Positions 26,997 through 34,565 of a stretch of DNA of 34,565 bases are shown piece by piece. Made by a program: the position numbers and the translations under genes. This DNA is from Flavobacteriaceae bacterium (GTDB lineage Bacteria; Bacteroidota; Bacteroidia; Flavobacteriales; Flavobacteriaceae): positions 1-34,565 of the forward strand of contig CANGUP010000016.1 of assembly GCA_947457105.1 (NCBI GenBank). Direction: 5' to 3'. The notes below the pieces were generated by a model. The model saw nothing but the letters and a program-made list of their open reading frames with translations. It did not search any database and had not been told where the DNA came from. How positions within the stretch are numbered: position 1 is the first letter of the stretch; every line of letters begins with the position of its first letter.

Positions 26997-29348
26997 TTAA
27001 TTGATTTTCAGCTTCTCCTGTAACTTTTTAAAGAAACTTATATATTGATTTGTTTGTTCGCCGTATCCGTAGTTATATCCATAATTGTATTTATAACCAT
27101 ATAGTTTGTTTTGCTCTATATTATTCAAAATAATTCCCATATTCTTGACATCATTAAACTTCTTGAAATTGGCTATAAATTTGAGTAATCGCTTTTCTGT
27201 GAAATTGGCCCGAGTAACATAAAGAACGGTATCTACAAATCCCAAGATCAGACTTGTATCTGTAACTAATACGGTTGGTGCTGTATCTACAATAACATAT
27301 TCATATCTTTTTCTAAGTTCATTCAATAGCATCTCAAATCTACCATTTGACAAAAGCTCTGCCGGATTTTGAGGAATGATTCCAGATATGATTACATCAA
27401 GATTACTATCTTTTTCAATATTTTTGGCTATAATATCATCTACTGTTGTTTTATTGTCAATCAAATAATTGGTAACTCCTTTTACCAAAACTTTTTTCAA
27501 ATCTAAAGATTTATGCAATTGCGGGTTTCTTAAATCGGCACCCACTAAAACCACTTTTCTATCAAAGGATGATAATATAATAGCCAAGTTAGTTGATACA
27601 AAAGTTTTGCCTTCACCTTTTACTGATGACGTAACAAAAATAACATTGCTTTCTTTTTTAGGAAGTGTTATGTGTCTAATATTTGAACTCAATATTCTGA
27701 ATGATTCTGACAACATAGAGCGGTCTAAAAGCCCCACCTTTTTCTGTTCATCTCTAATATTCGGAATTTCAGAAACTACAATAATATCGTCAATTTCATT
27801 TTCAATATCCTCTTTAGTTTGAATTTTATTATTGTATAAACTAGATAGGTAAATAACAACAAAAGGAATAATAAAGCCAATTAGTAAAGCAATACCATAA
27901 TATGATTTTCTGTCAGGAAAGATAGGTTCTTCAGAAAAGCTTGCATATTCAACAATTTTAATGCAAGGATTTGTAATTGCTAGATTTACGAGTGCTTCTT
28001 CTCTTTTTTGAAGTAGTAAGATGTATAAATTTTCTTTTATGGTTTGTTGTCTTTCTATAGATCTTATGTTTTTTTCTTTATTTGGTACTGTACCAAATTT
28101 GCTTTTTTCTTCTGCATTAATTTTACTTAATTCATTTTTATTTATTTCTAAAACTTTTTGATAACCAATTATTGATGACTTAACATTATTCTTTAGTTCA
28201 TAAGCCAGATTCAGCGCTTGTTTAACCATTGGATTAAATTCGCCTCCACCCAATTGCATTAATTTATTGTATTTGAATACTGCTTCATTGTAATTGGCTA
28301 TCAAAGTGTTGATTTCTTTATCTTCAAACCCAACATTGGGAGGCAAAACCTCCAACCCTTTAGATTTATTTATATATAACAACATCAATTTAGATAAGGT
28401 TAATTGTGTACTTGCTTTGTCAACATCGGCTTTAGTCAAGACCGTTCTTTGCATCAAAAAATTAGCATCGTTATCAACATTAACTACCTCATTATCTTTT
28501 TTATATTCCGCTTTAGACTGCTCGATAGAATCTAACTCGTTATATAAATATTCAAATCTTTTATCTACAAAATCAATAGTCTTTTGATGCACATATTGCC
28601 TGTCTTTTACTCCATCATTGTTGAAAATAACAACTAAAGCATTGATGATGTCTGTAATTTTATCTTTGTTATAGCCAGTTAGGTTTAACTTTAATATGTC
28701 ACTTTGATTACCCACATAATCAATTTCTAATTTTCTAGAAATAAGCTGCGAAACGCTTTTTCTGTTTTTTAGGGAAATTTGATACGTTCTACCTTCAATT
28801 TTGCTACTATTAGAATTACTGTTTAAGTTTATCTTGAAAGGAATATTGAAATCAAAATTCGTTTGACCAAATTTATAAACCTTGTCATTATCCGCAAGTT
28901 TATAACCATTTTTAGTAATTTCTATTTCAAAAGAAGCTGTTTTGTTTTTGAGCGAATCTTTTTCGATTGCCCAAATGACGTTAATAGGAGCGTTTTTCCA
29001 TACTTCATAAGATTTTAGCCTACCCACGCTGAAGATTTCATTAGTTAAATTCAAACTATCTACAACGCTTCCTATAATTCTGGAAGATTTAATATTCTCA
29101 ATTTGATTCTCTAAATTGATCTTACTCGGACTAAAAATGGAAACTCCCTCATTTGGCATTTTAAAGGAAGAACTAGACGTATCAAAGACTTGAATTTTAG
29201 CAGATGTTTCATAAATATCACTGGCATATCTCAAATAAAAATAGCATACCAATAATGTCATGGTTATAGACAAAAGAATCCACTTCCAATTGAGTAAATA
29301 CTTAAAAAATTCTTCTTTAATACTAATTTTAATGGGCTGACTTTGCAT
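26997..29348 (-). CDS. Wzc-like polysaccharide co-polymerase / tyrosine autokinase
   Basis: N-terminal Wzz-like TM region; Walker A VTSSVKGEGKTFVSTNLAI, Walker-type VVLVGADLRNPQLH, YVIVDTAPTVLVTD; Tyr-rich tail YGYKYNYGYNYGYGEQTNQY. Confidence 0.93.
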   Translation of the reverse strand: MQSQPIKISIKEEFFKYLLNWKWILLSITMTLLVCYFYLRYASDIYETSAKIQVFDTSSSSFKMPNEGVSIFSPSKINLENQIENIKSSRIIGSVVDSLNLTNEIFSVGRLKSYEVWKNAPINVIWAIEKDSLKNKTASFEIEITKNGYKLADNDKVYKFGQTNFDFNIPFKINLNSNSNSSKIEGRTYQISLKNRKSVSQLISRKLEIDYVGNQSDILKLNLTGYNKDKITDIINALVVIFNNDGVKDRQYVHQKTIDFVDKRFEYLYNELDSIEQSKAEYKKDNEVVNVDNDANFLMQRTVLTKADVDKASTQLTLSKLMLLYINKSKGLEVLPPNVGFEDKEINTLIANYNEAVFKYNKLMQLGGGEFNPMVKQALNLAYELKNNVKSSIIGYQKVLEINKNELSKINAEEKSKFGTVPNKEKNIRSIERQQTIKENLYILLLQKREEALVNLAITNPCIKIVEYASFSEEPIFPDRKSYYGIALLIGFIIPFVVIYLSSLYNNKIQTKEDIENEIDDIIVVSEIPNIRDEQKKVGLLDRSMLSESFRILSSNIRHITLPKKESNVIFVTSSVKGEGKTFVSTNLAIILSSFDRKVVLVGADLRNPQLHKSLDLKKVLVKGVTNYLIDNKTTVDDIIAKNIEKDSNLDVIISGIIPQNPAELLSNGRFEMLLNELRKRYEYVIVDTAPTVLVTDTSLILGFVDTVLYVTRANFTEKRLLKFIANFKKFNDVKNMGIILNNIEQNKLYGYKYNYGYNYGYGEQTNQYISFFKKLQEKLKIN

Positions 29349-29349
29349 G

Positions 29350-30117
29350 TTATTTTGTGAGTAGAATGATCGTTAATGCCATTGAAACTGTCAGTGAAAC
29401 TACAGAAATAAAAGTTCCCAAATTTCCAATATATCCAGCAGATTTCACTTTTGGTCCATTTGGATTTACATAAATAACATCATTTGGTTTAACATAATAG
29501 TAAGGAGAACCAAACCAACTTTTGGAGGTCATATCGATTGTAATATAGGTTTTAGCACCATTTTCTTCTCTTATAAGCAATAGGTTTTGCCTTTTTCCAT
29601 TAATGGTTAAATCTCCTGCATAACCCAAAGCCTGAAGAAAACTGATGTTTTGCTCTGAAAATGAATACGTTCCCGGTTTGGAAACTTCACCTAAAACTGT
29701 AAATTTTGCATTCATTAATCGAGCTGTTACAATGGGTTCGGATAGGTGTTTATCTTCTATTAATTTTTTGCGTATAACCTCTTCGAGTTCTTCAAGAGTT
29801 AGACCTTTTGCTGAAATTTTACCTAAAATTGGCAATGTTATTTTCCCTTCATAATTAACTAAATAACCTGGAAAAGCTTGTAAATTTTGATTCTGATCTT
29901 GATTCAAATTATACGCTGCTGACAATTCAGAAGTGCTAGAAGATATAATCACGCTTAAAATATAATTCGGCTGTATTTGTCCAGCTGTATACATATTATT
30001 TTCACGTTGATTAGAATTAACATCATTAAAATAAAGTATTTCTTTTTTTGATGTACAGGAAGTCAATAGAAGTAATCCTATGAACGCTCTTAATAGAAAG
30101 GTTTTATTTAAATTCAT
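29350..30117 (-). CDS. Wza-like polysaccharide export lipoprotein
   Basis: Lipobox LLLTSC; QPNYILSVIISSS, YLVNYEGKITLPILGKISAKGLTLEELEEVIRKKL, FTVLGEVSKPGTYSF; C-terminal TM helix; stop 1 nt from the Wzc-like start. Confidence 0.92.
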   Translation of the reverse strand: MNLNKTFLLRAFIGLLLLTSCTSKKEILYFNDVNSNQRENNMYTAGQIQPNYILSVIISSSTSELSAAYNLNQDQNQNLQAFPGYLVNYEGKITLPILGKISAKGLTLEELEEVIRKKLIEDKHLSEPIVTARLMNAKFTVLGEVSKPGTYSFSEQNISFLQALGYAGDLTINGKRQNLLLIREENGAKTYITIDMTSKSWFGSPYYYVKPNDVIYVNPNGPKVKSAGYIGNLGTFISVVSLTVSMALTIILLTK

Positions 30118-30377
30118 TGATGAGATTCAAAATACATTTACAGTGTGGTGATAATTATAAATTGTAAAACAATCAACTTAATCCGATAGACACACCATAG
30201 GTCCACAAATCTATATTTATATTTCTTAATTAACAACCTTAAATCATGTATATAAAGATTAGCCAATTATTATTTAACATATATTTAATATTAGACATTT
30301 TAATGCTTACATTACTCATACGAATTAAGGCTTTGAACAGTCTTTCATCTCAGATCTATTTGTCTCTTATCTTATAT

Positions 30378-30411
30378 GGTGGTAGGTTATAGGTGGTAGG
30401 TTTTAGGTGCG
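30378..30411. repeat. 7-nt-periodic intergenic tract
   Basis: GGTGGTA GGTTATA GGTGGTA GGTTTTA GGTGCG. Confidence 0.7.
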
Positions 30412-30508
30412 TTCTTAGTACAGTCTTTTCAGCTTATTTAGTTATCGATTTTTCGTTGATTTTCATGTCTTTCAACAATGTCATTATCTTTGATTTTACA
30501 TTATATTG

Positions 30509-30540
30509 AAAAAAAGCCACTATTTTCATAATGGCTTGTA
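30509..30540 (-). terminator. Rho-independent terminator for the minus-strand ORF 30559..31305
   Basis: AAGCCA (30514-30519) / TGGCTT (30532-30537) hairpin; on the minus strand the stem is followed by TTTTT. Confidence 0.65.
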
Positions 30541-30558
30541 TACAGTTTTGTAATAGTT

Positions 30559-31305
30559 TTATTTTTTCTTTTTGGGCAGAATTTTTGGTGTTACTAAAAC
30601 ACAATTAGCATATTTCTTTATAATGTCTCCTTGAGAAATATTTGATTCAAATATATAGAGTTTCACAGCTTCTATTTCTTCCTTTTTTAATAAATTAATT
30701 TCATTTGCTGTTGGAGTGAAAAATACAGAATATCCCCAGTCTGATCCAGTTGAATTATTAACATCAACCTTTTCTTTGCTTCGCACTATTTTCTTTCCAC
30801 TTTTAAAAAGAATTGTTAATCCGTAGTTATTATAGCCACTCAAATAAGTGTCATAGATATAAATAGACACGTATTGATTAGTTACTCCTTTTTTTATATA
30901 TTTTACAAATCTAATGTTGTCAATACTTGGCGAATTAAAGCTAACCTCTTTTGTAAACTTATCCGTTTTTTCCTCTACATCTGAACATAAATTATCTTCT
31001 ATGATTTCAGTTTCAACAGCATTTACTATTTCATTTTTTACGATTTTTATATTAGTGTACAGCTCAGCAAAAGTTAGTTCTTTTCGTCCCATTAATGAAC
31101 TGTTGTAACAAAAAGTATTATCTGATTGAAGATTTATATATATCCCATCAGCATCACATACATACTGTTTATATCCTTTTGACAATAAGTCAAATGAGAT
31201 ACTATCCCTTTGTGAATTAGAAACACATTTATACATTAGATTATTTTGAGAATAGATGTTTGTGGCTGAACTAAATAATAAGATCAACAAAACCAGATTT
31301 TTCAT
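30559..31305 (-). CDS. Secreted/periplasmic protein of unknown function
   Basis: Signal peptide MKNLVLLILLFSSATNIYSQ, 248 aa, Lys-rich C-terminus LPKKKK; no family recognised. Confidence 0.8.
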   Translation of the reverse strand: MKNLVLLILLFSSATNIYSQNNLMYKCVSNSQRDSISFDLLSKGYKQYVCDADGIYINLQSDNTFCYNSSLMGRKELTFAELYTNIKIVKNEIVNAVETEIIEDNLCSDVEEKTDKFTKEVSFNSPSIDNIRFVKYIKKGVTNQYVSIYIYDTYLSGYNNYGLTILFKSGKKIVRSKEKVDVNNSTGSDWGYSVFFTPTANEINLLKKEEIEAVKLYIFESNISQGDIIKKYANCVLVTPKILPKKKK

Positions 31306-31546
31306 AATATATTTTTTTTAGAATTTGTATTGTTTAAAACTGTAATAATTAATTTAAGTCTAAAAATTAACAACGTGATTTTTTGAATTAACCAAAAGTA
31401 GTTTTTTTAGCTTCAATTAATGATCTATAGTACGAAATAAAAAATGAAGCCAATGTGGCCTTATGCTATGAAATTCTGAATTATTTCAAATTGTCATTTT
31501 GAAAATCAAGATACTGCTCCTAAAACCTTAAATACTCCCCACTCAT

Positions 31547-31588
31547 CCAAAAGCCAAAAGCTAAAAGCTAATAGCTGACAGCTAACCC
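31547..31588. repeat. Degenerate heptanucleotide tandem repeat
   Basis: CCAAAAG CCAAAAG CTAAAAG CTAATAG CTGACAG CTAACCC, ending 38 bp before ATG 31627. Confidence 0.75.
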
Positions 31589-31626
31589 ATTTTTTCGTAC
31601 TATTGTAACACACCAAATAACAACCC

Positions 31627-32172
31627 ATGCAATTCAAAAAAATCACCGATTCCCAAACGACCATTACCGAGCTCATGTTGCCTTCGTATGCCAATTTTGG
31701 CGGAAAAGTGCACGGAGGAATTTTACTTTCACTCATGGACAAAGTGGCGTATGTAACGGCTACCAAGCACTGCGCGAGTTATTGCGTTACGGTTGCAGTT
31801 GATGGCGTGGAGTTTTTGAATCCGGTAGAAGTGGGCGATTTGCTTTCGTTGAAGGCTTCTGTAAACTACGTGGGCAATACCTCGATGATTATTGGTATAC
31901 GGGTAGAAACCTTGAATCCCAAAACAGGCGTGATGCAACACACTAACTCTTGTTATTTTACCATGGCAGCCAAAGATGACGACGGCAAGTTGATTGCAGT
32001 TCCTGGCTTAGAAATTGAAAACGAAACCCAATTGAGACGATTTTGCGAAGGCATTGCACTTAAAAACATGTCTAAACAAAAACGAGAACTCTTGAAATCA
32101 AATTTGACTCATATGAGCTTTGCCTCATTGAAATCAGCATGTGCAAAAGAGAAATGCCTCATTCAATCCTAA
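31627..32172 (+). CDS. Acyl-CoA thioesterase (hotdog fold)
   Basis: LPSYANFGGKVHGGILLSLMDKVAYVTATKHC...VAVDGVEFLNPVEVGDLLSLKASVNYVGNTSMIIGIRVETLN. Confidence 0.92.
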   Translation: MQFKKITDSQTTITELMLPSYANFGGKVHGGILLSLMDKVAYVTATKHCASYCVTVAVDGVEFLNPVEVGDLLSLKASVNYVGNTSMIIGIRVETLNPKTGVMQHTNSCYFTMAAKDDDGKLIAVPGLEIENETQLRRFCEGIALKNMSKQKRELLKSNLTHMSFASLKSACAKEKCLIQS

Positions 32173-32173
32173 G

Positions 32174-32194
32174 GTGTATTGATAAACAATACAC
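32174..32194 (+). other. Small perfect hairpin just after the thioesterase stop codon
   Basis: GTGTATTG-ATAAA-CAATACAC, 8-bp stem, 1 nt after the stop; no good U tract. Confidence 0.55.
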
Positions 32195-32249
32195 AATTTA
32201 TCGTGCAGTTTGTCGATTAATGGCTATTCATTGAACGATCATAGGAAGA

Positions 32250-32282
32250 TTTGATTATTTTTATTTGCGCAACTTAATTTTG
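32250..32282 (+). promoter_or_regulatory. Bacteroidota-type promoter for the FIST gene
   Basis: TTTG (32250-32253), 21-bp spacer, TAATTTTG (32275-32282), matching the TTTG / TAnnTTTG consensus; ATG at 32318. Confidence 0.6.
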
Positions 32283-32317
32283 CCCATTTAATTCGTATTC
32301 ATACAAACTAAAAAAAG

Positions 32318-33508
32318 ATGCCTATGTTATCCTTTCACTCTGCTTCGGCTCGAATTATCAACACCAAACGCGGTGTTTCAGAATGTGTAGAAATTGCTTT
32401 AGGCGAAAATGCCCATGAAGCTGATCTGCTAATTTTCCATGCTTCTATTGGCCATGATTTTTCGGATATATTGGCACAAGCCAAAACCTTGGCGCCCAAG
32501 GCTCAAATTGTAGCCGCTTCTTGTTGTGGGGTTGTGGGTCGTGAAGGCGTGAGCGAGTCTATGAAAGATATCGCATTAATGGCTGTAAAAGGAAAAGAAT
32601 TTGCCCTGGCTCATACCGATGATTTTTATGGACACAATTCCTATGAAAAGTGTCTAGAAATGGCCTATGCCATGCAAAAACAAAAGCAAGGCATCAACAT
32701 GATTTACTTTTTAGGATCTGGAATTGACATTGCTAATGATGAATGTATTCGTGCCTTTGAAAGTGTTTTTGGTGCCGATGTAACCATATTTGGGGCAACT
32801 TCTTCCGATAATATGAAAGGATTTATTAGTTACCAAGCCGTAAATGATAAGGTGTATGAGCACGGTGCCTACGCCATAGGATTTTGTGATCCAACGTTGT
32901 CAGTTGACACCCAAGCTACTCATGGTTTTGTGGCCATTGGTGAACCGCTTATAGTAACCAAATCTGCCGGTCATATTATCTATGAATTGAATGGCAAACC
33001 TGCCTGGGAAGAATACTTGCATCGTTTGGGATTGGCACAATCATCTACCTGTGGAGACAGTATTCCGATTGGTGCTTTGGCCGAAAAATTATCAGCTGAA
33101 GAGGCCATTGAATACGGTAACCAACACATCCTTAGAGTAGTTACCAAACACGAAGGCAGTGCCATTTACTATGCTACAACCTGTGCAGAAGGCACATCTC
33201 TGTGGCTTACTGTTCGAGACGAAGAATTGATCTTCATTGAAATGGATCGAATGGTAGCCGAAATGAAAAAAAGAGAACCAAACAAAAAAGCGGTTGCCGT
33301 TTTCCATGCAGATTGTTTGGCCCGCGGACGTTTTATGGTGGATCGAATTTTAAAAGAAGAATTGGTGAGCAAAATGCAATTGCCTTTCTATACTGCCGGT
33401 GAATGTCCTCCTTGGTTGGGTATGTATGGATTTGGAGAATTTGCTCGTTTGGGAGGTAAAAACACCTACCATAACTACACTACTGCTCTTTATGTGATTT
33501 ACCGATAG
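32318..33508 (+). CDS. FIST-domain signal transduction protein
   Basis: DLLIFHASIGHDFSDILAQAKTLAPKAQIVAASCCGVVGREGV, FGATSSDNMKGF, GYAIGFCDP-like core and C-terminal CLARGRFMVDRILKEEL...FYTAGECPPWLGMYGFGEFARLGG.KNTYHNYTTALYVI. Confidence 0.88.
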   Translation: MPMLSFHSASARIINTKRGVSECVEIALGENAHEADLLIFHASIGHDFSDILAQAKTLAPKAQIVAASCCGVVGREGVSESMKDIALMAVKGKEFALAHTDDFYGHNSYEKCLEMAYAMQKQKQGINMIYFLGSGIDIANDECIRAFESVFGADVTIFGATSSDNMKGFISYQAVNDKVYEHGAYAIGFCDPTLSVDTQATHGFVAIGEPLIVTKSAGHIIYELNGKPAWEEYLHRLGLAQSSTCGDSIPIGALAEKLSAEEAIEYGNQHILRVVTKHEGSAIYYATTCAEGTSLWLTVRDEELIFIEMDRMVAEMKKREPNKKAVAVFHADCLARGRFMVDRILKEELVSKMQLPFYTAGECPPWLGMYGFGEFARLGGKNTYHNYTTALYVIYR

Positions 33509-33521
33509 TTGCAACAAGTTA

Positions 33522-34565
33522 ATGATAGAACAATCAAAATACGATAGTTTGCTAAAAGAATACCGCGATTTACAATTGCGGGTTACTCGTTTTTCGTTTA
33601 TTGAACAACAACTCATCAACACCAAAGACCAATTGGACCATGAGCTCATTTTGTATAAACGATTAAATCAGTTTAACAACGAAGCACTAAAATTTCACAG
33701 TGATGAAGAGTTTATTCAGTTGGCTGCTGAAACTATTGTAGATGTTCTTGAAATTGAGGCTTCAGCCATTTATATTGTGAGTGATCAAGAGGAGCAATTT
33801 TACGGCGAAGGCATTAAAGCCTCTCCTGCAGAAATTCGTATACTCAAGCAAGAATGCAAAAGCATGGCCTCTAAAATTGGGTTGTCAAAAAGTTGCATTC
33901 TCAATAAAAGGTTATTGGATCAATTTGATTCCTTGGATGGGTATACCGATGTAATATTTCATGCACTCGAAGACCAAGAACTTCAGTATCGGGTATATAT
34001 TTTGGGTTTAATTTCTATTGATAAATCACCCTTTTATGAAAAATTACAAAACAAACACGAAACGATATTTAGTTTATTTACCCAGCAATTTCAATCTCTA
34101 GTAAGTAATCGAATCAAGAGTAAAAAAATCAGTGAATCTGAAATTGAATTAAAAAAATTATCACTGATTGCTACAAAAACCAAGAACGGGGTTATTATTG
34201 CCAATCAATTGGGCCAAATTGAGTGGGTGAATGAATCGTTTACAAAAACTACTGGCTATGCCTTGGAAGAAGTAATTGGGAAAAAGCCAAAAGATTTTTT
34301 ACAACGCACAGCTGAAAATGATCCAGCACAACGATTATTATCGAATGCGCTTCAAAACAAAGAAACCATTGAAGTGCAAATTGTAAACTATACCAAAGAA
34401 GGAAATCCCTACACCAATTTACTTGAAATAATTCCAGTTTTTGATGAAAAAGGCAACCACATCAATTTTATTTCATTGCAAAAAGACATCAGTAGTGAAA
34501 TAGAATCCAAAGAAAAAATACTGGAAATCAATTCCCGATACGAACTCATTACAGAAAAATCAAAA
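33522..34565 (+). CDS. PAS-containing (probable GAF-like/PAS) sensor protein, likely histidine kinase; incomplete at window edge
   Basis: Open frame from ATG 33522 to the end: MIEQSKYDSLLKEYRDLQLRVTRFSFIEQQLINTKDQLDHELILYKRLNQFNN...; PAS core LSLIATKTKNGVIIANQLGQIEWVNESFTKTTGYALEEVIGKKPKDFLQ. Not in the ORF track because it has no stop in the window. Confidence 0.82.
   Translation, partial: MIEQSKYDSLLKEYRDLQLRVTRFSFIEQQLINTKDQLDHELILYKRLNQFNNEALKFHSDEEFIQLAAETIVDVLEIEASAIYIVSDQEEQFYGEGIKASPAEIRILKQECKSMASKIGLSKSCILNKRLLDQFDSLDGYTDVIFHALEDQELQYRVYILGLISIDKSPFYEKLQNKHETIFSLFTQQFQSLVSNRIKSKKISESEIELKKLSLIATKTKNGVIIANQLGQIEWVNESFTKTTGYALEEVIGKKPKDFLQRTAENDPAQRLLSNALQNKETIEVQIVNYTKEGNPYTNLLEIIPVFDEKGNHINFISLQKDISSEIESKEKILEINSRYELITEKSK

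Noticed and set aside
26952-26998. 9-bp inverted repeat AATAATATA/TATATTATT spanning the convergent stops
   Set aside because: Purely A/T in an AT-rich region, long loop and no U tract; chance is likely, although a bidirectional terminator is possible.
27469-28587. Plus-strand ORFs (27469..27822, 28294..28587) inside the Wzc-like gene
   Set aside because: Antisense shadows of a clearly conserved kinase gene.
1-34565. CRISPR arrays, tRNA/rRNA genes, integrases or intact IS transposases
   Set aside because: Looked for; no regularly spaced direct repeats with unique spacers, no tRNA-like cloverleaf, and no transposase/integrase motif recognised in the ORFs.

Overview
AT-rich Bacteroidota (Flavobacterium-like) chromosomal segment. 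Left part (about 1-13.8 kb) is cell-envelope and surface material: an OmpA-family protein (-), a TonB-dependent receptor (+), a decayed intergenic zone with an eroded ORF and a GH1 beta-glucosidase that has lost its nucleophile Glu and its C-terminus, a 1441-aa repeat-containing secreted protein and a 16-repeat LRR protein, the last two with T9SS-type C-terminal sorting domains. Middle part (about 13.9-30.1 kb) is a Wzx/Wzy-type surface polysaccharide locus: flippase, at least seven glycosyltransferases, two acyltransferases, a candidate Wzy polymerase, and on the opposite strand a Wzc-like tyrosine autokinase and a Wza-like export lipoprotein. Right end (31.6-34.6 kb) looks like core genome: an acyl-CoA thioesterase, a FIST-domain sensor, and a PAS-containing sensor protein truncated by the window edge and absent from the ORF track. 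I see no clear evidence for a completely new system. The most interesting signals are the GH1 pseudoenzyme/pseudogene, a 660-bp gap with a 20-codon orphan gene start inside an otherwise tightly overlapping glycosyltransferase operon, two 7-nt-periodic intergenic tracts bracketing an orphan secreted protein, and the co-location of T9SS cargo with a polysaccharide locus. All family assignments come from motif recognition by eye; no database search was run.
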